DNA of 11,461 bases from CAYOLL01 sp964404765 [NCBI: uncultured Gemmatimonadota bacterium] (GTDB taxonomy: Bacteria > 4572-55), in NCBI GenBank assembly GCA_964404765.1, contig CAYOLL010000186.1:1-11461 (forward strand), read 5' to 3'. The notes under the pieces are model-generated. The model saw only the letters and a list, made by a program, of their open reading frames with translations, was not told the DNA's origin and made no database searches. Positions 1 to 4,847 of the stretch are shown piece after piece. How positions within the stretch are numbered: position 1 is the stretch's first letter; each line of letters starts with the position of its first letter. A program made the position numbers and the translations under genes.

Positions 1-1
1 T

Positions 2-56
2 TTAACAAAGATTGATACAGACGGCTGAAAAACGCCGCTGTATAATCTTGCGTTAA
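2..56. repeat. imperfect palindrome / long hairpin
   Basis: Bases 8-25 pair with 34-49 around the loop tgaaaaac: the left arm AAGATT-g-ATACAG-a-CGGC matches GCCG-CTGTAT-AATCTT with two single-base bulges. TTAAC (2-6) and GTTAA (52-56) extend the stem. No T-run follows, so it is not an obvious intrinsic terminator; a repeat-element end or an RNA structure is equally possible. A smaller inverted repeat, CCTGA/TCAGG, lies just downstream at about 98-112. Confidence 0.55.
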
Positions 57-137
57 CCCTGATTTTATAAGCCTTTGTGACTTGGTGACTTTGTGTCCTG
101 AATTACTCAGGATGATTACCAAAAAACCGGGCGAGCG

Positions 138-632
138 ATGATGAAAATAAAAGCCAAATCACTAAGTTTGAGTCTGCCCTTTGGCCTGGGCGGGATCGTA
201 ATTGAGCCGAACGAAGCCGAGCAAAAAGCTGCCTGGGCCCTTTATGTAGAATTGACGACCCGCGTAGCCACGCAGCCCTTTGACGATCAAACCGGCTCGC
301 TGCGGGCAGTTTTAAGCTCGCTGCATACCGTCTTCGGACTGACCCGTCAAATCTTGCGGGAAGCCGGGCCGTCCGTAGCGCACGGCCATAACGCGTTCGG
401 GCCAATTGCTATTGATGCCTTAACACGCGGAATTGCCCCTTTCACAACTCGCTGGCACCTGCCGCTGCTGGAATATGAGCAGCGCCGCTCCCCGGAAGCC
501 ACATTGCTTGACTATGAACGGGCCTGGCCGCATTATCAAACCATGCGCGCGGAATTACATGAACTACAAAAACAAATGCGTATCTATGCCGATTTATTGG
601 CCGAAATCGCCGGGGCAAAGGGTATGGAGTAA
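138..632 (+). CDS. uncharacterised conserved-looking protein, 164 aa
   Basis: Function not recognised. The N-terminus has a short motif (SLSLPFGLGGIVIEPNEAE), followed by a helix-rich body with aromatic and charged residues (AAWALYVELTTRVA, then TRWHLPLLEYEQ around residues 105-117) and an amphipathic, probably helical C-terminus from about residue 125. There is no signal peptide or clear membrane segment, so it is probably cytosolic. The pattern resembles a family of small helical proteins met in accessory regions, but I cannot name it. The start is a double ATG at 138 and 141 behind a weak purine stretch (gggcgag). It is the first of three closely spaced genes on the same strand, with the next starting 31 bp downstream. 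Confidence 0.75.
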   Translation: MMKIKAKSLSLSLPFGLGGIVIEPNEAEQKAAWALYVELTTRVATQPFDDQTGSLRAVLSSLHTVFGLTRQILREAGPSVAHGHNAFGPIAIDALTRGIAPFTTRWHLPLLEYEQRRSPEATLLDYERAWPHYQTMRAELHELQKQMRIYADLLAEIAGAKGME

Positions 633-663
633 TGAATAGTTTGAGTCGCAAGGAAGAATCAGG

Positions 664-1191
664 ATGCCCGTCCAATTGAATGACATTATCAAAAAAGTGA
701 TCTGGCCGGATGTCGCCGCCGCTTTATGGCGCTGCTATCCCGATCAGGAAAAATCCCGTCAGGAAAAATCCCGTGAAGGCTATCAGCGCGTCTTTGAGAC
801 GTTGAACGCGCTGAGGCCGACGCCGACAAATATGCGCATCTGGATCCGGACTGTGCAGGAAGAAGATGAGCCGCCCTACGTGCATGTTTCCGGCAAGGAC
901 GGCAGCTTGCGCGACGACGGCACGGAAGAAAGCTACGGCATCGAACTTGTGCCCTGGGCCGAATGGCTGGGCATGGCGGTTGAGCCTGCGGTTGCGGCGG
1001 AATATACGAATGCTGAAATTGTAGCCCATTGCTTGTTTGAAATGACTTTTTACGGTTTTGGCGAGGAAACGATTCGAGAGTTTAAGGCCGATTTGAAGCG
1101 TCAGGTGGAAGAAATCCACAGGATGACGCCGGAAGAACGGGAGGAATATACGCTCACCCTGAAGCAACTTGAAGCAGAATTGTTTGATTGA
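664..1191 (+). CDS. DUF6557-like protein, 175 aa
   Basis: The likely family is DUF6557, an uncharacterised group, judged from the arrangement seen here: a helical N-terminus, YVHVSG (residues 72-77), IELVPWAEWLGM (93-104) and EIVAHCLFEMTFYGF (118-132). Family assignment is from memory and moderate. AGGAAG at 651-656 precedes ATG 664 at a suitable distance. Residues 28-37 are a perfect pentapeptide tandem (QEKSR twice) produced by a 15-bp duplication. The last 35 residues are highly charged and probably helical. The gene ends with TGA at 1189-1191, inside the ribosome-binding site of the next gene, so 664-1652 is probably co-transcribed and translationally linked. Confidence 0.75.
   Translation: MPVQLNDIIKKVIWPDVAAALWRCYPDQEKSRQEKSREGYQRVFETLNALRPTPTNMRIWIRTVQEEDEPPYVHVSGKDGSLRDDGTEESYGIELVPWAEWLGMAVEPAVAAEYTNAEIVAHCLFEMTFYGFGEETIREFKADLKRQVEEIHRMTPEEREEYTLTLKQLEAELFD
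745..774 (+). repeat. 15-bp tandem duplication inside CDS
   Basis: caggaaaaatcccgt occurs twice head-to-tail (745-759 and 760-774), exact and in frame, adding five residues to the protein encoded at 664-1191. It looks like recent slippage. Confidence 0.9.
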
Positions 1192-1199
1192 GGAAATGT

Positions 1200-1652
1200 A
1201 TGACGGCGTGTAAGACGGAATCCACTTTCAAAACAGGGTTTGACGCGGAATTTGATTCTTTTTCGTGGCATGATAATCACATTCACGGGATAGCATTTCA
1301 AAATCCCGATGGCAATTATGACTTCGATCTTGTTTTCGACATTGATCACATTTTGGAATGGATCAAAACACCGGATGGGCATTTTGAATTCATGATTGCG
1401 CCGACAAATCTAATTTTTCATGACGTGGCGAATCTGGTTATTGACCTCAAGCTTGGCTATAAACAACATCTGGAAATATCTGACATTGAGCGGACGGAAA
1501 TCGTTACTGAACACGGACGGAAAATGTTTCGCTGGCAAATTGACACGCCCACAAACAATAAAATCAGCTTTGAGGCAACAGGTTTTACGCAAACCTTAAG
1601 GAAACCGCCGATACGGAAAAGACGCCAGTGGTTGGATGAATGTGAGCGTTGA
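1200..1652 (+). CDS. uncharacterised protein, 150 aa, aromatic/acidic
   Basis: Not assigned to a named family. The recognisable segment is FDSFSWHDNHIHG (residues 18-30), then DFDLVFDIDHILEWI (41-55) and FMIAPTNLIFHDVANLVIDL (64-83), which alternate like beta strands; a basic C-terminus follows (RKPPIRKRRQW). Small proteins with this HD/DIDYILEW pattern recur in bacterial accessory regions; an immunity-like role is only a guess. ATG 1200 is preferred because GAGGAAA (1191-1197) sits just upstream; an in-frame TTG at 1188 overlapping the previous stop is less likely. The stop codon lies in a 31-bp segment repeated after the unrelated gene at 2502-2831. Confidence 0.72.
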   Translation: MTACKTESTFKTGFDAEFDSFSWHDNHIHGIAFQNPDGNYDFDLVFDIDHILEWIKTPDGHFEFMIAPTNLIFHDVANLVIDLKLGYKQHLEISDIERTEIVTEHGRKMFRWQIDTPTNNKISFEATGFTQTLRKPPIRKRRQWLDECER

Positions 1653-1676
1653 TTCGCAAAGTTGAAAATGTGCTGA
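1646..1676 (+). repeat. 31-bp shared 3' flank, copy 1 (other copy 2825-2855)
   Basis: gcgttgattcgcaaag begins both copies and 28 of 31 positions agree. In each copy the TGA inside gcgtTGAttcg is the stop codon of the upstream gene (1200-1652 and 2502-2831), although the two genes are unrelated. This points to past recombination that joined different genes to the same downstream fragment. Confidence 0.8.
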
Positions 1677-1740
1677 ACTCCGGCGGCAGCGCGAGGAAAT
1701 ATATGGCGGTAAATTGCCGAATCAATGGATACGAGACTAA
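1672..1740 (+). pseudogene. antitoxin-tail-like remnant (copy IV)
   Basis: In frame 1672 the sequence reads AELRRQREEIYGGK followed by LPNQWIRD and a stop. The first 14 residues match the tail encoded at 2361-2402 (AELRWQREEMYGGE) and 4223-4264 (AELQRQREEMYGGE). There is no start codon or upstream body, so it is a fragment. The gap 1653-1767 otherwise holds only the shared flank and the ribosome-binding site of the following antitoxin. Confidence 0.6.
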
Positions 1741-1767
1741 CCATTCTGTGCTGCGAAAGGAATAGAA

Positions 1768-2004
1768 ATGAAAGCAATGACCGGCAACTCAACGGCGGAA
1801 GCTTTTTATCGTGTTTTTCGGTCGTTGCCGAAAAAAGAGCGTTTAGCCGCGGCGCGTTTTATTCTGGAGGATCAGGAAATTCGCCGTCTTTTTGATTTGA
1901 CAGAGCTCCCAAATGCGGTGACGCTCAAAGCTTTTGCGGAAGATAAGGCCAAAATGCCCGTATTTGACACTGTAGATGACTTGCGTAAGGATTTGCTGTC
2001 ATGA
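1768..2004 (+). CDS. antitoxin of YafQ-type module, 78 aa
   Basis: This is the probable antitoxin of the toxin gene that follows, by position: its TGA (2002-2004) overlaps the toxin ATG in an ATGA junction, the usual type II TA layout. The protein has a helical N-terminal half (AEAFYRVFRSLPKKERLAAARFILED) that probably forms the DNA-binding/dimer part, and a charged, less ordered tail (residues 53-78, LKAFAEDKAKMPVFDTVDDL) suited to wrapping the toxin. It does not look like classical DinJ/RelB. AAAGG at 1756-1760 precedes ATG 1768. Such antitoxins commonly repress their own operon; no operator was identified here. Confidence 0.8.
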   Translation: MKAMTGNSTAEAFYRVFRSLPKKERLAAARFILEDQEIRRLFDLTELPNAVTLKAFAEDKAKMPVFDTVDDLRKDLLS

Positions 2005-2273
2005 AATACCGCATTCGGCGCACGACACAATTCAAAAAAGACGCCAAGCACATGATCAGGCAAGGGTTGGATATAGAAAAATTATTGTTCATTGTCAATG
2101 AATTAGCCTGTGGTCGTCCGTTAGCCGAGCATTGTCATGATCATGCGCTTAAAGGCAAATACATCAGCAAACGGGATTGTCATATTGAACCGGATTGGCT
2201 TTTACTGTATGCCTTTGAAGAGGACGAATTGGTTCTGTATCGCACGGGTTCGCATTCGGATATATTCAGATAG
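2001..2273 (+). CDS. yafQ: YafQ-family mRNA interferase toxin, 90 aa
   Basis: Member of the RelE/ParE superfamily, YafQ branch; these toxins cut mRNA on the translating ribosome. The residues that matter in E. coli YafQ are present at matching places: His48 (in DHALKG), His61, Asp65 and Trp66 (in HIEPDWLLLY), Arg81, His85 (in RTGSHSDIF) and Phe89, corresponding to YafQ H50, H63, D67, W68, R83, H87 and F91. Length is normal for the family, so the toxin looks intact. Its ATG overlaps the antitoxin stop by four bases, indicating translational coupling. Antitoxin-tail debris follows immediately downstream. Confidence 0.93.
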   Translation: MKYRIRRTTQFKKDAKHMIRQGLDIEKLLFIVNELACGRPLAEHCHDHALKGKYISKRDCHIEPDWLLLYAFEEDELVLYRTGSHSDIFR

Positions 2274-2292
2274 CGAAATCTTTGCCGAGCAA

Positions 2293-2409
2293 GGCACAGA
2301 TTCGGGCTTAGATGAAAAAAACGAGGCGCGTTTGCCGGGATGAGCAAGGAGCGGATTGTGGCTGAACTTCGGTGGCAGCGCGAAGAGATGTATGGCGGCG
2401 AATGATTCG
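2293..2409 (+). pseudogene. antitoxin-tail-like remnant (copy I)
   Basis: Noncoding as it stands, but in frame it reads KKRGAFAGMSKERIVAEL, then RWQREEMYGGE and a stop (TGA 2403-2405). It is homologous to 4157-4271; bases 2325-2370 equal 4187-4232 exactly (46 bp). Relative to that copy it carries one extra A in the A-run at 2315-2321, so an ATG at 2312 no longer reads into the tail. This copy lies directly 3' of the YafQ toxin, as the other lies 3' of the YoeB toxin. Confidence 0.75.
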
Positions 2410-2421
2410 ACGAATATTTAC

Positions 2422-2480
2422 GGCGGCGAGTTGGTCATGCTTTCGATAGAAGAACTGGAACGGTTGACTCAAACGGATGA
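2422..2480 (+). pseudogene. remnant of a YoeB-module antitoxin C-terminus
   Basis: Bases 2422-2480 read GGELVMLSIEELERLTQTD and align without gaps to the end of the antitoxin at 3639-3890 (GGELVTVSIEELERLAHAD), about 80 percent identical at DNA level by eye. No N-terminal part and no toxin follow; the next gene's ribosome-binding site (GGGGAG, 2489-2494) begins right after it. It is best read as what is left of a second YoeB-type module. Confidence 0.75.
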
Positions 2481-2501
2481 AATAAATTGGGGAGATTCAA
2501 C

Positions 2502-2831
2502 ATGGCAGCGTTAAGCTTGACTTCACCATACATCAATGTATTGCAAGCACTGGGCAATATCGAAGAAAACCTTGAGGCAACCGTTCGTATGTACGCCATG
2601 GAGAAGATCGGCGAGCGGATCGGCAAACTGCAGCAAGAAATATCGATATTCCAAAATCGTTATGGACTGCCCTATGAGAAATTTTACGTCAATATCACCA
2701 CCGACGAGGAATTTGTCAAAAATCTTCGCCTGTCCTACCCGACCTGGGAACGCGATTTGAATGCGTGGGAATATGATGTGAAGGAGCAGGGCGAATGGCT
2801 TGGCCACCTGATGAGCATTTCCGGGCGTTGA
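2502..2831 (+). CDS. TumA-like antitoxin without visible toxin, 109 aa
   Basis: The protein has a short N-terminal segment (ALSLTSPYINVLQAL), a long helix or coiled coil (residues about 18-50, ending KLQQEISIFQNRYGLPYEKF) and a Trp-rich acidic tail (WERDLNAWEYDVKEQGEWL). The same organisation is seen in the next gene, which is paired with a TumE-like toxin, so I infer a TumA-like antitoxin. ATG 2502 is chosen for GGGGAG at 2489-2494; an in-frame TTG at 2487 is less likely. No toxin gene overlaps its end; its stop lies in the 31-bp segment shared with the end of the 1200-1652 gene. It is therefore probably an orphan antitoxin that lost its partner. Confidence 0.7.
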   Translation: MAALSLTSPYINVLQALGNIEENLEATVRMYAMEKIGERIGKLQQEISIFQNRYGLPYEKFYVNITTDEEFVKNLRLSYPTWERDLNAWEYDVKEQGEWLGHLMSISGR

Positions 2832-2855
2832 TTCGCAAAGCTGAAAGCGTGCTGA
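2825..2855 (+). repeat. 31-bp shared 3' flank, copy 2 (other copy 1646-1676)
   Basis: This copy differs at three positions from 1646-1676 and contains the stop codon of the 2502-2831 gene. In another frame this stretch reads FRALIRKAESVLS, which could be a scrap of a lost toxin, but that is unproven. The remaining bases up to 2921 show only the next ribosome-binding site (GGAGG 2911-2915). Confidence 0.75.
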
Positions 2856-2921
2856 GTTATTGTTCCCGAAATTCATCGCGAGTGAACAGATGATCACTGA
2901 TTTTATTGATGGAGGTTGCAC

Positions 2922-3209
2922 ATGTCTGAATACACTACGGTAACGATCCAAAAAAGCGCACTGGCCAGTTTGCAAGAAAGCATAGTCATTGCCACGCAAG
3001 TGCTGCAACGAAAGCTGACGGCTTATCAATTTAAGATCAAGCAGTTTGAAGAAACTTACCAGATGGATACGCCGACCTTTGTCAGCCGATTTAACGACGG
3101 CGCTTTGGGCGACCAAAAGGAATGGTTCAAGTGGGATCATTATGCCAGCGTCATTGCCATGTTGAAGGTAAAATTGACGGATCTTGAAGGCATTCGGTAT
3201 GGATCTTGA
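2922..3209 (+). CDS. TumA-like antitoxin, 95 aa
   Basis: Predicted antitoxin of the TumE-like toxin that overlaps its 3' end by 11 bp. The body is helical (ALASLQESIVIATQVLQRKLTAYQ, residues about 14-40, then KIKQFEETYQMD) with an acidic/aromatic tail (QKEWFKWDHYASVIAMLKVKLTDLEGI). It shares overall design with the 2502-2831 product (long helix, then W-containing tail) but the sequences have diverged, so the two modules are not recent copies. ATG 2922 has GGAGG at 2911-2915. Family naming rests on the partner rather than on a motif of its own. Confidence 0.75.
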   Translation: MSEYTTVTIQKSALASLQESIVIATQVLQRKLTAYQFKIKQFEETYQMDTPTFVSRFNDGALGDQKEWFKWDHYASVIAMLKVKLTDLEGIRYGS

Positions 3210-3519
3210 ACAGCGTTTGAGCGACATTCTGATTGCCTGCAAGGTGGCGGACTGGTATAGTACGGATGCCAAGATTGACTACGAACTTGAGTTGTCTTTG
3301 GGATCGCTGTTTGCAGAGGGCAGGATTGTGTTTTTTGATAGCACAATTTTGGAATTTACCGATTCCATTACACCGGAACGCCGCAAATATCGGTTTCAGT
3401 ATATGGATGCCGAAAATGAGCTGATTTTTCGTTATGACAATGTGCCGCATCACAAAGAAATCGCCACTTTTCCCGACCACAAGCATTACCCGGACAGATT
3501 GGCGGAAAGCGGCCGGTGA
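3199..3519 (+). CDS. tumE: TumE-like toxin (DUF6516), probably frameshifted near the end
   Basis: The family is the TumE/DUF6516 toxins, small proteins of type II modules. Supporting residues are the strand-rich core with GRIVFFDSTILEFTD, RRKYRFQYMDAENELIFRYD, and the hallmark NVPHHKEIATFPDHKHYPD near residues 80-98. ATG 3199 is used because it overlaps the antitoxin end; a TTG at 3184 is in frame but poor. The frame stops at 3517-3519 after ESGR. One frame over, the sequence continues without a break as RPVILRQVVDEIVDLLVQE and stops at 3567-3569, which is the helix expected at the end of this family. A single-base change around 3505-3516 would restore it. The toxin may be inactive or shortened. 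Confidence 0.82.
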   Translation: MDLEQRLSDILIACKVADWYSTDAKIDYELELSLGSLFAEGRIVFFDSTILEFTDSITPERRKYRFQYMDAENELIFRYDNVPHHKEIATFPDHKHYPDRLAESGR

Positions 3520-3638
3520 TCCTGCGGCAAGTGGTGGATGAGATTGTGGATTTGCTGGTGCAGGAATAGTTCCTGCAAGACGTTTGATGAAGAAGCGTGG
3601 TATCGCCAATAAATACCAACAACTTATAGGAGCTAAAA

Positions 3639-3890
3639 ATGGTACAAACCGCAATTCGCCTCAATGCCGATGACTTGACAGCCGATGTGATCAAAGGCAT
3701 TAAAGCATTATTCAAACACAAAGAAATTGAAATTATTGTCCGCGAAACCAACGAATCTACTGATTACTTGTTTGGCCATCCCGCAAACCGTGCTGTGTTG
3801 CTAAAGCGCATGGATCAGATTGAAGATGGCGGCGAATTGGTCACGGTTTCAATAGAGGAACTGGAGCGCTTGGCCCATGCGGACGATTAA
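3639..3890 (+). CDS. antitoxin of YoeB-type module, 83 aa
   Basis: Paired by position with the YoeB-like toxin, whose ATG lies 14 bp inside its 3' end. The N-terminal half (residues 1-40: TAIRLNADDLTADVIKGIKALF, then KEIEIIV) is a beta-alpha-beta type segment seen in antitoxins of Txe/YoeB toxins other than YefM. The second half (NRAVLLKRMDQIEDGGELVT, then SIEELERLAH) is the toxin-wrapping tail. AGGAG at 3628-3632 precedes ATG 3639. A degraded homologue of the last 20 residues lies at 2422-2480. Autoregulation is usual for such modules; no operator was identified. Confidence 0.85.
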   Translation: MVQTAIRLNADDLTADVIKGIKALFKHKEIEIIVRETNESTDYLFGHPANRAVLLKRMDQIEDGGELVTVSIEELERLAHADD

Positions 3891-4143
3891 TTTTCACCCG
3901 GATGCTTTTGCCGAATTTAACGAATGGGGTCAGACGGATCGCAAGGTGCAGCAAAAGATTGTGACGTTGATCAAAGATGCGTTGCGGACACCATTTACCG
4001 GTCTGGGCAAGCCGGAACTGCTGAAATACGGCAGATACAAAGGTTGTTGGTCGCGCCGAATTACCGAAGAAGACAGGCTTGTTTATAAGGTAACGGATAC
4101 CGCGCTTGTTATTGCACAATGCAAGTTTCATTATGATGATTGA
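3877..4143 (+). CDS. yoeB: YoeB/Txe-family mRNA interferase toxin, 88 aa
   Basis: Ribosome-dependent endoribonuclease toxin of the RelE superfamily. It aligns along its full length with E. coli YoeB: RTPFTGLGKPELLK (37-50), WSRRITEEDRLVY (58-70) and CKFHY at the end. The YoeB catalytic residues E46, R65 and H83 correspond to E47, R67 and H85, all present, so the toxin appears intact. The 14-bp overlap with the antitoxin implies coupled translation. A 43-codon ORF starts inside its last codons (4136), and a stub of a second YoeB-like gene follows at 4264. Confidence 0.95.
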   Translation: MRTINFHPDAFAEFNEWGQTDRKVQQKIVTLIKDALRTPFTGLGKPELLKYGRYKGCWSRRITEEDRLVYKVTDTALVIAQCKFHYDD

Positions 4144-4267
4144 GCCGCCGGGGGCTGGCGCGATTCGGGCTTCGATGACGAAGCGGGGCGCGTTTGCCGG
4201 GATGAGCAAGGAGCGGATTGTGGCTGAACTTCAGCGGCAGCGTGAGGAAATGTATGGCGGCGAATGA
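4136..4267 (+). pseudogene. antitoxin-tail-like small ORF (copy II), 43 codons
   Basis: This open frame starts with an ATG inside the YoeB toxin end and reads through SMTKRGAFAGMSKERIVAEL, then QRQREEMYGGE and stop. It is the best preserved copy of the segment also present at 2293-2409 and, in pieces, at 1672-1713 and 4699-4744. Its stop overlaps by ATGA the start of a truncated YoeB-like toxin (4264), the layout of an antitoxin and toxin. I therefore read it as the surviving C-terminal part of an antitoxin. A functional small protein cannot be excluded, because the reading frame is open. Confidence 0.6.
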
Positions 4268-4308
4268 TTCGATTTCAGCCGGATGCTTTTGTCGAGCTTA
4301 ACGAATGA
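4264..4308 (+). pseudogene. 14-codon stub of a YoeB-like toxin
   Basis: ATG 4264 reads MIRFQPDAFVELNE and then a stop. This matches the first residues of the intact toxin at 3877 (INFHPDAFAEFNE). The similarity ends at the stop, where the GAGGAGG ribosome-binding site (4307-4313) of the next antitoxin begins. It is a relic of a second YoeB-type module cut after the first beta strand/helix. Confidence 0.7.
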
Positions 4309-4319
4309 GGAGGATGACA

Positions 4320-4643
4320 ATGAGAACTGCTGAATCACTGATAAACTTTAAATATGTGACCAATGCCGGTGGCGATGCAACCGATGTCTTAATTCCTCTG
4401 GCCAAATGGCAGGAACTTTTATCGTCTTTGCAACAACTTCTGGCACGGGTTGAAAAAGATGCGGACACCGCAGCGTTCAGAGAGATTCTTTCCAAATATG
4501 ACGCGCCGGTCATAGCAGCCCCAAAAGGTGTTTCCGGGAAAGCGCTGTTGCGGCACGTAGGCGTGATTCCACGCAAAGGAGCCGCCAGAATGCGCCAGGC
4601 GATTGAGGCCGAATGCGAAAGGATCGACCGGCATGAATGGTAA
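4320..4643 (+). CDS. VapB-like antitoxin of a PIN-toxin module, 107 aa
   Basis: The N-terminus (INFKYVTNAGGDATDVLIPL, then AKWQELL) resembles antitoxins that accompany VapC/PIN toxins, which begin with a strand followed by 'P..W..LL'. The middle is helical (residues about 25-60) and the tail is basic (RKGAARMRQAIEAECERIDR). ATG 4320 is chosen because GAGGAGG (4307-4313) lies at the right distance; in-frame ATGs at 4305 and 4314 overlap that site. Its end overlaps an ATG (4633) whose first codons read MNGKMLL, the usual opening of a PIN toxin, but the rest of the toxin is absent. It is thus probably an antitoxin left without a functional toxin. Confidence 0.65.
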   Translation: MRTAESLINFKYVTNAGGDATDVLIPLAKWQELLSSLQQLLARVEKDADTAAFREILSKYDAPVIAAPKGVSGKALLRHVGVIPRKGAARMRQAIEAECERIDRHEW

Positions 4644-4824
4644 GATGTTGCTTCGCAGCAATCGCCCTTCAGCACAATTTGACGCTGTTGACTGGAATGG
4701 CGCAGATTCGGGCTTCGATGGTAATGTGAGGAAATGTATGGCGGATTTTAAGTTCAAGATAGATAAACTTTGGCGCAAAATTTCAGGGTGGTCTTCTTTC
4801 ACAAGGTGTTTGCCCGGGTTTTGA
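4633..4824 (+). pseudogene. truncated PIN-toxin start fused to TA debris, 63 codons
   Basis: The frame opens with MNGKMLLRSN, like the first strand of VapC-type toxins (usually MxGxxLLDTN), but the expected catalytic Asp is Arg and no PIN acidic motifs follow. From 4699 it runs into a shortened copy of the antitoxin-tail repeat (gattcgggcttcgatg 4704-4719, then gtgaggaaatgtatggcgg). An internal ATG at 4738 starts MADFKFKIDKLW, faintly like the MADFTYEF start of the next gene. It is best called a chimeric remnant. Confidence 0.5.
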
Positions 4825-4847
4825 CGACGATTCCTGTGGAGCGATGT

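Noticed and set aside
41-46. TATAAT box near the left end as a promoter for the 138 gene
   Set aside because: It lies within the right arm of the palindrome and no -35 element is found at 16-18 bp spacing.
2523-3272. Minus-strand frame of 249 codons across the TumA-like and TumE-like genes
   Set aside because: It spans three plus-strand genes that have ribosome-binding sites, overlaps and family features; the antisense product shows no recognisable domain.
3151-3654. Minus-strand 167-codon frame opposite the TumE-like gene
   Set aside because: The plus strand has the family hallmark HHKEIATFPDHKH and coupling with an antitoxin; the antisense frame has no support.
1646-4744. Gene cassettes with shared intergenic segments considered as an integron array with attC sites
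   Set aside because: The shared segments are translatable antitoxin fragments rather than palindromic attC sites with conserved core sites, and no integrase is visible.
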